From Halichondria panicea (taxonomy: Eukaryota; Porifera; Demospongiae; Suberitida; Halichondriidae), in the NCBI RefSeq assembly GCF_963675165.1, contig NC_087379.1, forward strand, positions 5,845,442 through 5,909,441: a stretch of DNA of 64,000 nucleotides, given 5' to 3'. The notes below the pieces were generated by a model. The model made no database searches. It worked only from the letters and a program-made list of their open reading frames with translations, and was not told the DNA's origin. Each line of letters opens with the position of its first letter. Within the stretch, counting starts at the first letter, position 1. The translations under genes and the position numbers were made by a program. This document shows, one piece after another, positions 1-11,195 of this stretch.

Positions 1-479
1 ATTTGCAACCGAATTGCTATGTAACATCAGTGGCCAAAAAATGGCGTTCACAATACCGCCGATAACAGTCACAGTCAAGAGTCCACACCACGTGGTACAG
101 ACACCACATCTCACAACTTTATATCTGCCATATCGAACATCTGCACAGTATCCGGCTAGAGGAGAGAAGAGGAACCAGAAAGCAAATACAGCATACACAC
201 CACCAGCAATTTTTATCTCAAGAGTCTCAAAACCGAGTTGTGGTGTATTGGCTAAGAAAGAGTAAACTTCAGGGTTCAGAAAATTACCATAGATCAACGA
301 CATTAAGGCAGTCCAAATAAGAATCATTAATGCCGCCTTTGACTTGATTAGCACACTTTTCTTGTTACCATATTTCCCGTCACGAGTGGTGTGGCTTCAG
401 TGGCATCTCTGCTGGCATCTGGTGCAGGAATTTCATGAAGGGAAGCTTGCTCTATAGTTCCTTGCTCACAACTAGCCAT
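1..479 (-). pseudogene. POT/SLC15-like transporter, third copy (5' part, frame-broken, runs off the left edge)
   Basis: The minus strand from 479 encodes the same N-terminus (MASCEQGTIEQASLHE) as the copies starting at 3336 and 7438, then the first membrane segments and the FYPLAGYLADVRYGRYK-type loop seen in those copies. Near position 380 it lacks 10 bases present in the 7438 copy (the stretch between cccgt and cacgag), which shifts the frame early. The 5' flank (about 480-545) matches the flank of the 3336 copy, so the flank was duplicated too. The rest lies outside the window. Family function would be proton-coupled uptake of di/tripeptides or histidine; this copy is unlikely to make it unless the deletion is an assembly error. 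Confidence 0.6.
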
Positions 480-1457
480 TGTTCTTACTGCACTTATAGC
501 TATACCTAAAGATATTGCTCACTGAACACCCTTGTTCTAATCAGAAGATCAAAAAATTATTGTGGCAAGAATATAGAGGAGGCCTACAACATGCACCCAG
601 AAAACGCCATAATTAAATTCATTACCCTGTGCGTGCGGTGCGCAGCAGGGGTAGAGTGCATGATTGGTGTGTGTGTGACACAAAAATGAGCTGTTATAGA
701 GCGAAGTAGACACTTTCATTGACTGCTTTAATTGTTAATGAGAGACAGTATTTTAGGCTAGTTATAGTTGAAACTTGTAGGCAATCTTCGATTGCGACAA
801 AAAACACTTCTAATTGTTGCTTTATAGATTTCACGATCATTCCCGATCATGAAATGTGTTAAGGTCATAAGGTCATAATACGGTAAAGACTTCTTTTAAA
901 CAGGGTGGTATATAGCTATATACGATTGGGTATGATTTGGAGTGCCATGCACGTACAGAAACTATTGACCCCTGTGGCGACAGGTGGCATTGTGGTCATG
1001 TGGCTACCAGGCTTCAATGTGACCACAACACCAATAATTCCCACCAATGCAGGTACAGTGCATACCCCAAAAAGTACTTTCACTACCCCCGATTCACTAT
1101 CATTCTCAATAATGAAATGTGTTAAGGTCATTATTTTAAACCAGGGTGGTATAGCTATATACGATTGGGTATGATTTGGAGTGCCATGCACGTACAGTAA
1201 CTATTGAGCCTGTGGCGACAGGTGGCATTGTGGTCGGACGGAACCTGTGGCCACCAGGCTTCAATGTGACCACCAGGCTTCAATGTGACCACAAAGCCAC
1301 CAATGCAAGCACAGTACATATACCACAAAAGTACTTTCACTACTAAATTTACAAGAAGGAAGGGGGTGGATTACTACTAATAGACAATTGAGACAATTAA
1401 TTATACAAACCAATTACTCAAGTATAAATAACTATCCGTATCACAGTCACTACACAG
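480..1457. repeat. Intergenic spacer with a two-copy tandem repeat (period about 263 bp)
   Basis: No gene seen. The block starting gaaatgtgttaaggtcat at 851 recurs at 1114 and carries the shared strings ggtatgatttggagtgccat and ggcttcaatgtgaccac. A third related copy lies at about 4880-5130, in the same position relative to the next transporter copy (just 3' of it), so it belongs to the duplicated transporter unit. Open frames here are translations of the repeat and are not supported as genes. Confidence 0.7.
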
Positions 1458-3336
1458 TCATTGGGTCTCCGAGTCAGAATCACTCTCAAAGTGAACATCT
1501 AGATCCTCAAATTCACGATTGTGATTAACAGCCTTCTCGTAAAACTCTTCAATGTACTTTCGCTCATTGCACAATTCCTCACGCTGATGATACTGATACC
1601 TCTTTGCTGCTATTATGAAAATTACAACACCTGCGACTGAAATAACAATGTTCACTAGGAAATAAACCAGTCCAACATAAGGGGAGGGCCACCAGAAACT
1701 AAAAGGTAAAAAAATTCCAAGAACACCGATCAACTGAAATAGTCCTTTAATAGCAAAGAAAATTCCAATGAGAAATCCTTTCATAGAGTGAGGGCTTTGA
1801 GCACAAATGAATTCAAACACTCCTCCATAGATAAAGACATAGGCCATAGCAATAAGGATTTGCTGAATAATGAGAATGTATGGGTTGACATTAAGTGAGG
1901 GAGCAGCAATAAAATAAGTAACATTATATGTAACATTATAATATGAGTCATAATATACATAATCAATAAAATGTCCGGGAGTAAACATTGAAATAGTAGC
2001 ATCATAGCTGCTATGGAGGTGACCAAACGTCTCAACAAACAGTGAGCAAAACAGATTAACAGTGACAAGACAAAGACCAATTCCAATTCGCTTCAGAATA
2101 CCAGGGAAGAACTTTTGAAACAGAGGATGAATAAACTTGAGAAAAATAGGAACAAAAACAACAAGAAAGACAGGATAAAGAGTGCCATTAGTGAACATAG
2201 AGTCAACTACGTTACCTGAACCAGTATTAAACAACGAAATGTTCTCAGCCTTCATGTGATGTTTAAGAATACTGAGAAAAGAAAAATGGTCCTACTGAAA
2301 ATAAAAGGATAACGATTCCAAAAAATGATTTCACATTCTCCACCTGCTCAGTAGTGAATGGTCCTCCATACTTGTCCTTGCCTAGATCCAGTCCAGTGGG
2401 TATGTCATCCTCCCAGAATGTAAAGGCACTGCGTTGAATAGGAATCTTGTTTCTTCTTGTAAAGCCGACAACTCTTGCAACCTCTTTGTAAGGGTTGCCA
2501 ATGCCAGTGTCAATAACAAACCACCTGCGCTTAGCAACACAGAAAGTTACTGGCATACAAATTAGCACAACAAACAGGACAAGTCCAAATATAGAAAGGC
2601 CTAAGAGACCAGTGGCATTAATTGTACTCCATAACAGTTTCCCAAAGCTTATTCCAATGTATAATGTGAAGAGAAACCAATGAATAAAAAGAAAGCTGTC
2701 TCTAGAAGGAGACTCATTTAATTGGTCAATCCCAAACTGAATAACATTGGCTAAAAATCCAGCAAATGCAATCAACAGGGAGATAAGTAGGAAAAGTACA
2801 AGCATACCCATCCCTGTCCCGAAAAAAGCATATAGAGCTGTGAAGGAAGGGGGAGACCAAATTAATAATAACAGAGGCCAAAAAATGGCGTTCACAATAC
2901 CACCGATAACAACAATAGTCAAGAGTCCACACCACATGGTGCACATACTACATCTCACAACTTTATATCTGCCATATCGAACATCTGCCAAGTATCCGGC
3001 TAGAGGATAGAAGAGAAGCCAGATAGCAAACACAGCGTATATGCCACTATCTATCACCTCACTGTTAAGTATTGGGTTTACTCTCGTCAATATGTAAGTG
3101 AACAAGAAATAATTTTCAGGGTTTAGAAAACTACCATAGATGAAAGACATTAATGCAGTCCAAACGAGAATCATTATTGCAGCCTTTGACCTGATCAGCA
3201 CACTTTTCTTTTTGCCATGTTTCCCATGATTACTTGTCACGAGTGATGTGGCTTCAGTGGCATCTCTGCTGACATCTGGTGCAGGAGTTTCATGAAGGGA
3301 AGCTTGCTCTATAGTTCCTTGCTCACAACTAGCCAT
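1458..3336 (-). pseudogene. POT/SLC15-like peptide transporter, second copy, one frameshift
   Basis: Two adjacent minus-strand frames (3336-2263, 357 aa; 2255-1458, 265 aa) together span a full transporter of about 620-630 aa. Seen: multiple hydrophobic segments, the loop FYPLAGYLADVRYGRYK (PTR/POT-type), an IQFGIDQLNESPSRDSFLFI segment, a cytoplasmic stretch with KYGGPFTTEQVENVK, and an acidic C-terminus ending SDSDSETQ. Compared with the 7438 copy, about 23 bases are missing between the GPFF codons and the SILK codons (around 2270-2285), moving the end into another frame. The gene is intronless here. Inference: proton-coupled oligopeptide/histidine transporter of the plasma membrane or endolysosome, inactivated or mis-assembled. 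Substrate cannot be read from the sequence. Confidence 0.65.
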
Positions 3337-3558
3337 TGTTCTTAGTGCACTTATAGCTATACCTAAAGAAATTTCCAGTTATTGCTCACTGAACACCCTT
3401 GTTCTAATCAGAAGCAATAAAAAAAACTATTGTGGCAGAATTATAGAGAAGCCCTACAACATGTACCAGAAAACACCAAATCATTATCCCGCTGTGTGGG
3501 TAGCACACAGCAGGGGTAGAATAATCGGTGTGTGTGGACACAAAAAATGAGCGAACTA

Positions 3559-3766
3559 TACCGTATTACTAGAACACTTTGCAGGTGAAAAACTTTTATG
3601 AATGAAAGAACCAAATTATCAGAAATTTTGACCCTTTGCGATCTAACTATTGCATTCTGGCAAGGATCGTGTGTATAATTTTGCGGATTTTATTGTTGCG
3701 AATTGATCAACCATCGAAAAGTTCACAAATGTTTAGATGCTCGCAAAACATTCTAGTAATACGGTA
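3559..3766. mobile_element. MITE with TACCGTATTACTAG termini
   Basis: The left end TACCGTATTACTAGAA at 3559 and the right end TTCTAGTAATACGGTA at 3766 are inverted copies, with a further GCAAAACA/ACTTTGC match inside. The outer TA at each end fits a TA target duplication. Its internal sequence is unrelated to the other elements that share the TACCGTAT tip. There is no coding capacity. Confidence 0.75.
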
Positions 3767-4354
3767 GATCGATTCACTTCATCAATCTAATCGTTGCTTC
3801 ATAGATTCACGATCATTCTCCATATAATTATAACGATATAATGAAGGTCATTACGGTAAAAAGTTATTGTCCGTTTTGCTAAACATTGAGGGCAAGCGAA
3901 GCCAGCACATATATAGAAAATGTACGTAGATCAATCGAACGACTTAATTCATTAAGTGAGGTATAAAGAGGTTTGTTTACTTCGCTTCAACGGAGCGATT
4001 TGATTTGAGTACAGTAATAAAGAGCGTAAGTTTTGTTAGTGCGATGTACAATTACATACATATATACATACAAATATACAGTCTTACATATACAAACAGA
4101 AAAAGGCATGTGTATAAGTCGCTAGTGTAAGGCTCGCGAATTATGCTGACATGCATAATTATATATTAAGAATATACTTATATTAAGTATACTTCTAGAA
4201 CATTCTCTGTGGACTCTTATAATGCCATGTGTTCTTAGTTCATTTCCTGCATGATTTGTGTTCGAATGTTTCATTTTCTTTGATCTAGCTGAGCACATGC
4301 AGCTGAACCGGATGTCAATAGGTTATGGGCCCAGTGTCACAGTGCTAGCTAGCT

Positions 4355-4745
4355 GAAGTGAGTAGAGACTATTTTGTCGTTGTCTTGGTGCTTAACTTGT
4401 TCGTTGCGGTAGAGACTATTTTGTAAGCCAGGTTTTTCTGTTTGTCGTCTTGGTGTTTAACTTGTTCGTCGCGACAGTAAACTTGTTTGTTGCAGCAGTT
4501 GCATGAACATGGCTGAGAGCGTTAGAAGTACGGTATCGGTTGTTCCGCTGAACAGTAGTAACTATGCTACGTGGAAAATTCAAGCGAAGATGACACTGTT
4601 GAAGGAGAGACTGTGGAAGATAGTCGATGATTGCACCAAATGGTATACAGATGGTGGAGCTCTGTCAACATTGGGATACCTTTATAAACAATGGGATGAC
4701 ATTTTAGATCTGCACAGTGGTGGGTGGCCGCAAAGGTTCTGAGTG
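4355..4745 (+). mobile_element. Ty1/copia-type retroelement fragment (leader repeats and start of gag)
   Basis: An ATG at 4503 (second ATG 4509) opens 79 codons including LNSSNYATWKIQAKMTLL, which fits the N-terminal Gag signature of copia-type elements (a polar lead-in, then W and K/R, then a leucine-rich helix). The frame loses Gag character after about 45 residues and stops at 4740. Upstream (4358-4500) the motif agagactattttgt and a gt-rich cttaacttgttcgt unit occur twice, resembling leader or LTR-end sequence. No protease, integrase or reverse transcriptase is present, so this is a relic. Confidence 0.55.
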
Positions 4746-5276
4746 ACAGTATATCTGCCTGGCATATGGCAGTGCTATAACTGACTTGTGGTTAACTATC
4801 CTTGTGGCTTCATACATTTGTGGAGTTGGGCTAGCCTCATTCCCAGCTAATCCCAGGCCAATTTTTATCTACGGGGTGGTAATGTGAAGTGCCATGCACG
4901 TATGTATGCAGCAACTATTGACGTACAGCAACTATTGAGCCCTGTGGCGACAGGTGCATGGCATTGTGGTCATATAGAACCTATTACCTGTGGCAACAGG
5001 TGGCATTGTAGTCATATGGGACCTGTGGGCTGTGGCTGTGGCCACTAGGCTTCAATGTGACCACAACACCCATTAGTTCCACATTAGTTCTAAGTACATT
5101 ACATACCACCAAAAAGTACTTTCACTACTGAATTTGCTTCAAGGAAGAGAGGGTGGATTACTATACTAGATCTTCAAACATTTAACAATAGCCAATCTCA
5201 CTTGAATATACATTACACGTAATACAAACCAATTACTCAACTATCCGCATCACAGTATTTTATTATCACTATACAG

Positions 5277-7438
5277 TCATTGGGTCTCTGAGTCAGAATC
5301 ACTAAAGTGAACATCTAGATCTTCAAATTCCCGATTGTGATTAACATCCTTCTCGTAAACTTCTTCAATGTACTTTCTTACATTACAAAGTTCATCTCGC
5401 TGTCGATACTGATACCTCTTTGCTGCCACTATGAAAGCCACAACACCTGCGACTGAAATAACAATGTTCACCAGGAAATAAATCAGTCCAGCTCTAGGGG
5501 ATTCTTGCCAGAAACTAAACGGTAGAAGAATTCCAAGAACACCGATCAATTGAAATAGTCCTTTAATGGCAAATAAAATTCCAATGAGAAATCCTTTCAT
5601 AGAGTGAGGGCTTTGAGCACAGATGAATTCAAACACTCCACCATAGATAAAGACATAGGCCACAGCAACAAGGACTTGCTGAATAATGAGAATGTAGGGG
5701 CTAAGTTGAAGGGAGGGAGCAGCAACAAAATAGTTATCAGTTTCGTAATGTCCAGGAGCAAACACTGAAATATTATTGCCACTAGGGAGAATGTGACCAA
5801 TCGTGTCAACAAACAGCGAGCAAAACAGACTAACAGTGATAAAACAAAGACCAATTCCAATTCGCCTCAGAATACCAGGGAGATATTTTTGGAACAGAGG
5901 ATGAATAAACTTGAGAAAATAGGAACAAAAACAACGAGAAACACAGGGTACAGCGTGCCACCATTAGCGAATATGGAGTAAGAAAGGTTTCTTAAAGTAA
6001 TCCCAAGGAGAGTCTCTGTATCCATGTGATTTTTCAGTATACTGAGAAAAGGTGCTGCAGCAATATCAGCTGTAAAGAAAGGTCCAAGTGATAGTAAAAT
6101 GACAAAAATTCCAAAAAAAGATTTCACATTTTCCACCTGCTCGGTAGTAAATGGTCCTCCATACTTGTCCTTGCCTAGATCCAGTCCAGTGGGTATGTCA
6201 TCCTCCCAGAATGTAAAGGCACTGCGTTGAATAGGAATCTTGTTTCTTCTTGCAAAGCCGACAACTCTTGCAACTTCTTTGTAAGGGCTACCAATGCCAG
6301 TGTCAATAACAAACCACTTGCGCTTAGCAACACAAAAAGTTACTGGCAAACAAATTAGCTCAACTAACAGAACAAGTCCAAGTAATGAAAGGCTTGTTAA
6401 AAATGTGGCAAAAACTGAACTTGACACTATTTTTCCAAGGCTTATTCCAATATAGAGTGTGAAGAGAAACCAATGAATGAAAAGAAAGCTGTCTCTAGAA
6501 GGAGACTCATTTAATTGTTCAACCCCAAACTGAATAACATTGGCTAAAAATGCAGCAAATGCAATCAACAAGCAGATAAGTAGAAACACTCCAAGTACAC
6601 AATTCACTACTATTAAATAATTATGATAGAATACTGGAGGAAAGGTCTGGCAAACATGCCATAATTGTCGCAATAATGGCATTCACAATGGCTACAGCGA
6701 CAATATAAGTCAAGAGTCCACACCACATGGTGCACACACTACATTTCACAACTTTATATCTGCCGTATCGAACATCTGCCAAGTATCCGGCTAGAGGATA
6801 GAAGAGAAACCAGAAAGCAAATACAGCATATATGCAACTATCTATCATCTCATTGGTCAGCATTAGACTCGCAAGCCGTCACTGTTGCAGGCGAACAGTA
6901 GACTGGTCAAACTCCGTGTTGAGACTTGTGTAACGTTTGCCACGATATTTGTGGCAACTAACCGCATGCGGTTACCACAAGATCAATGATAGTGACGTTT
7001 CACTAGAAACTCTGCGTATCACATGCAGTATACTGACGTCACGAAAACCGCAGCCACTTAAAATATTTTCTGATATGCTGACTGTGCAACACGAGTCTCT
7101 ACACGGACTTTGACCAGTCTACTGTTCGCCTGCAACAGTGACGGCTTGCGAGTCTAGGTCAGCATGGGTGTGATATACACTTGCTGCCTTAAGAGAGAAC
7201 TGATCAAGAAATAATTTTCAGGATTCAGCAAGAAACCATATATCAAAGACATTAAGGCAGTCCAAACAAGAATCATTATTGCAGCCTTTGACTTGATTAG
7301 TACACTTTTCTTCTTGCCATATTTCCCGTGATTACTTGTCACGAGTGGTGTGGTTTCAGCAGCATCTCTGCTGGCATCTGGTGCAGGAGTTTCACGAAGG
7401 GAAGCTTGCTCTATAGTTCCTTGCTCACAACTAGCCAT
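5277..7438 (-). pseudogene. POT/SLC15-like peptide transporter, first copy, split by a transposon and two frameshifts
   Basis: Pieces in order: 7438-about 7157 (N-terminus MASCEQGTIEQASLRE to the first membrane segment), 6863-about 6645 (LFYPLAGYLADVRYGRYK loop), about 6660-5920 (middle, with KYGGPFTTEQVENVK) and about 5920-5277 (C-terminal membrane segments and acidic tail). Three lesions are visible. A 293-bp element with TSD GGTCAGCAT sits in the coding sequence at 6864-7156; excising it and one TSD rejoins the frame. A frame change lies near 6640-6660. One A is missing from the gagaaaa run near 5918 relative to the 3336 copy. Its 5' flank differs from the other two copies, so a duplication breakpoint lies at the start codon. 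Confidence 0.7.
6864..7156. mobile_element. MULE-like MITE, 293 bp, 9-bp TSD, inserted in a transporter exon
   Basis: The ends are near-perfect inverted repeats of about 46 bp: TAGACTCGCAAGCCGTCACT at the left and its reverse complement at the right, with a second shared block GCGAACAGTAGACTGGTCAA. The flanking 9 bp GGTCAGCAT is duplicated exactly (6855-6863 and 7157-7165). A 9-bp duplication with long TIRs fits Mutator-like (MULE) non-autonomous elements. There is no ORF. Confidence 0.9.
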
Positions 7439-8137
7439 TAATTGGTCTTTAATGTATACTACATAAAAGTACTCACTATACGTTTATGCAAAGTCATGCA
7501 AAGTCATGCAAAGTCGGTTACACCCATTGGTTTTCACACAATTACCCAAATAAATGCCCACTAGACCAGAGTTACACCCATTCTGAAGTGCATCCATTCT
7601 AAAGTACATGTAGCAGCCTTGCATGTTTATCTGAAGATCAATTAAATGAAGATATACTATAATAGAATGAAAGCACCCCGCGGGTGCTGATGCCTCGCCT
7701 CAGTGGATGTGTCAAATCTACATAATTATAACACTAGCCTCGAAAGTTTCACGACCAACATCCATCAGATAAACGGTGTTCTACAACAACACTTGATTCG
7801 AATCCAACAAAACCAGGTGATGTTTCAAGCTCACGCTCAGCACACAAGCATGCATATTGTTGACAAATCATAAATTACGTCAAAATCAGTAGTATACAGA
7901 GGAGGTACAACATGGGTTGATCTTTCTCATTAGGTCGATAATGAGTTACTCCCGTATTATATTTCTGTAGCATGACAGAATTTCACGCCCACATTTACCC
8001 ATGTGACCTCCTGTCATAATTTATTGTGGAGGAATATGTGTGTGTACGGAGAAAGAAAGACTGAATATACGGAAGCATCACCACAACTTGCTCTCCTATA
8101 ACTAAGTTGTGACTTAAGAAAATGAATAGCATGCATA

Positions 8138-9091
8138 TACCGTATAATCTGGTTAATAAGCGCACATCAACTAATAGGCGCATACTGGTTAGCAGACCAA
8201 GAGCCTTGATAGAAGGCACATGGTTTCTGCACAGTTCTCTGCCCAACAACTGGTCTCCACACTTCTTTATAGATGTTAAGTCTCTTTCACTATCGGTAGC
8301 TGTGTTACTGCTGTCATGCAGATATGACAATAGACCTCTTGCAGACAAACGATCGAGCTAGCTAATGGAGATTTGAAACGTCATAGGCGTGGTTAATTTC
8401 TATAACCCTTTCCCGTTCAGCCACACACAATCTCGACACAATCTGGAACAGTTCCATCACTTTAGTTTGCATCTGAGCCCAACCCACCAAATTAGCTTGA
8501 TGTTATCTCCGCCCCCAATGAAGTTGCTATGGCTTGTAGAGATGGGCGTGGGTCAATGGCTGTGCACAAACTAACCATCGATTTTATGCCTTGCTGCTGC
8601 CTCGATGGAAGTATGTGTGGCCTTTAAAAGCTGCACTCTGGTCAACTAAGCTGCTTAGCAAGCATGTAGACTATTGTAGAGCTTGTGTCCACTTGTGAAG
8701 TGCCTGTGTACACAAAATTAATGGCTTGCTGCTTCCTCTTCGAAAATATTCTATGGCTACCAAGATAGTCCAGAGGGTCTACCAATGGATACTACTCAGT
8801 CCTACATGCTGTATAGCTTGTTTTAAATTTTTTTTTTTTTTTTTAAGTGTCCTAATTGAACAGCTCAGCAGAACTTCAAAGGATAATGGCATTCATGATA
8901 CTATCCAATCTGCCACAGAATCCAATATCATGCAATATTCACAAGTTGATAGCACGCTCCCTCCCAGATTGTTGTTGTAAAATTTACAACAATTTGACCG
9001 GTAAAGGGATAAGCACACCTGGATAATAGGCGCATAGAGGTCTGCTCTTTTCCCTATAGGCGCATGTGCTTACTAACCAGATTATACGGTA
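8138..9091. mobile_element. Non-autonomous TIR element (954 bp, TACCGTATAATCTGG ends)
   Basis: Left end TACCGTATAATCTGGTTAAT at 8138 and right end ACTAACCAGATTATACGGTA at 9091 are inverted repeats; the motif ataggcgcat also recurs inverted just inside both ends. TA at each outer edge fits a TA target duplication. A T-run lies at about 8828-8844. The open frames inside (about 60-85 codons) show no transposase motif. Confidence 0.7.
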
Positions 9092-9300
9092 GTCATAGTC
9101 CCAAGTAACAAACTGGTCAAAAACTTATACATGTAGTGTAAAGGTTTGTTGCGCTTCTACCATGTTTTGGTATAAGTATGTGATACTACATTGTACGTCA
9201 CTCCTGAACCAAATTTAAGTGGATGCGTATATTTAGTAGTTAATTAGTTAATGAAAGCACCACGGGTGCTGATGCCTCGGTGGAGGTGTCAAAGCTACAT

Positions 9301-9353
9301 TAGACGTCACTGTTGTACTGTTCACCGTGCAACAGTGACAGCTTGTGATTCTA
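9301..9353. mobile_element. 53-bp MULE-like mini-element with 9-bp TSD
   Basis: Starts TAGACGTCACTGTTGTACTG and ends AACAGTGACAGCTTGTGATT plus CTA: a shortened, diverged version of the 6864 element's ends. It is flanked by exact 9-bp repeats AAGCTACAT (9292-9300 and 9354-9362). The same TSD length as the larger element supports one transposase source. Confidence 0.8.
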
Positions 9354-10338
9354 AAGCTACATAACATAAATTAGCAATAGTTTTACACATTATATATCAC
9401 GATAAACATTAATTTTTTGCATTAATTAATTTTGCTGCAATGCAGGCAGAGAAACTCAAAGAATGCTTTTATACACACATTATATCCAGAGCCGTAGATA
9501 GTCTAGGTTTACAGGGGTGGCAAAATACAGCTGAAATGAAAAACTGTTTTGATATAATTATATCCTCTAAGTATAGCAGTTCATGGCAACTTGTAACTTG
9601 CTGTGGCACCAACTTAGCTATATTCATGGAGCAACTAAAAAGAGGTAGCTTGAGCTAATAAGGTGCTCCTGCTGCCCAGTGGCGTAGTAGAGCTCTGAAT
9701 TGTACCTAAAAAAAAGGTAATCACACGGGAAGGAGGCAACACCCCCGCAAAATGTTTAACCGGAAACCACACCCAATAATTATCACGTAGAAGGCAGGTA
9801 ATTGGCTAGTTGGGCGGAGTATCAGTTTTTGACATCAGGGGGGCTTAGAAAGGTCTGTATCGAATTTGCAATGTATCATTGTTTATAAAGTCGCCATGAT
9901 AGTCTTACCCATTGTTGTTTTATATGCATGTAACTGTAGTAGACACGGTTTTGTAGATATACATACCAGGTTTCGAATGCTCAATTGCAAAGGACATACA
10001 AGACTGATTGCATTTCCAACTATTACCAAATTGCTGCGCATGCTTTCCACTTTGTGAGTCGTTGTTTGCGATGTATGCAAAGGAAAACTGGCAATTTGCA
10101 ATTGAAAGAGTATCGAATTTGAAACTCGGTATCTGTACTAAATTTTAAGAATCAAATTCCAAACAATAGCAGGTCATAATAATTCAGCCACTCACCATGC
10201 ATTCCCCCATTGTGGTGAGTGTATCTGACTGACAGACAGCAGTAGTTCAACCAGCTCCTCTCCAGTTAACAGTCGAGTGTCTTTCTGTCATCACTCACTA
10301 CATGCACGGGAACAAAACACTGAAGTCAGCACCATATA

Positions 10339-10494
10339 TACACTGTAGTAGGTTAACAGTGGTCAAAATATTCGTGGTTGAGCAATATTAATTTTAGTTG
10401 CTAAAGGTGGTCAATGATCGCTGGTAATATTCGTACTCTGGGATTCAACCACGAAATATTTGCCCCCCCCCCGAAATTAACCCGCTATACGGTA
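10339..10494. mobile_element. TACCGTAT-family MITE with internal C-run
   Basis: The right end cccgctatacggta and an inner acgaaatatttg are inverted copies of the left portion (gtaggttaac, atattcgtggttga). A run of ten C residues lies at about 10463-10472. The left tip is degenerate. Confidence 0.5.
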
Positions 10495-11195
10495 CAGAAA
10501 GCACTGCATGGTTACATGTAGTTAGTACAATACGTACAAAATGCTTTTGGTTTCATGCTGCTCTATATACGTTGCAAGATTTGTTTTCATCTACAGCCGC
10601 ATATTCTCGATTCGGATTCCAGCAATGGCACTGGGACTTAAACAGTTCGTTTAGATGCTCGGTTTCCATAGTGACCCAAGCTTGCCTGCATGCATTGGAT
10701 AATATTTTATCAATGTAGCATAAATACTGAGTCAAACATTCATTACAGAGTTTTAAAAAATGATGTAGGTGCGTTGAACAAATTGCGTAGAGTTAGAGGT
10801 ACTTTTGATTTATGCTAGACGGTATAACAGTGTACATGCAGCTAGCTTGAACTTATTTACAACGCAAATTGGGAGCTTCCAGCACCTTTTCAGGCTTTTC
10901 TTCGATTTCTGTTTTTGCCCAGACTAGGCTTCCACCTCTCTCTCAGTCTCTTCCACACTGGCTCATGACCACAGAGCTCAGCAAACTGACAGAATGCTAG
11001 CTAGCTAGATCTACTTAGCCAGCTTTACAGGCTAAGCAGAGATACATATACAAACACTACACATGGGTGAAGGTAATGCCCATGTGCAGTCCTAGTCTTG
11101 CGAGCCATTAGTGATTTTGCAGGTATGGCCCACGAGACTATTGTAGTCTCTCTTTTACCCACGCAGCCACTTGGCCGGCTACAAAAAAGTAGAAG

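Larger units (their letters stand above)
3337..5276. other. Spacer between transporter copies: MITE, copia gag fragment and 3'-flank repeat
   Basis: The first 80 bases match the 5' flank of the 479 copy. A TIR element (3559-3766), a short retroelement gag fragment (about 4503-4740) and the duplicated 3'-flank repeat (about 4880-5130) occupy most of it. The remainder (about 3770-4350) is AT-rich with no recognisable gene. Confidence 0.6.
7439..11195. other. Gene-free interval with several inverted-repeat elements
   Basis: No convincing gene in 3.8 kb. It holds a 954-bp TIR element (8138-9091), a 53-bp MULE-like mini-element (9301-9353) and a TACCGTAT-family element (10339-10494). A short repeat gaaagcaccacgggtgctga occurs near 7670 and 9254, with an inverted relative near 13690 in a PTCD1-like intron. 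Short open frames inside are not supported. Confidence 0.6.

Noticed and set aside
905..1340. Overlapping open frames on both strands near 1 kb
   Set aside because: Products of a tandem repeat that recurs at 4880-5130; no protein family features.
6864..7156. The MULE-like insertion as a functional intron (introner)
   Set aside because: In the gene direction a TAG follows directly after the TSD, and no donor/acceptor pair at the element edges restores the frame.
8122..8980. Several 60-117 codon frames between 8.1 and 9.0 kb
   Set aside because: They lie within a TIR element, have no recognisable domain and cross its ends.
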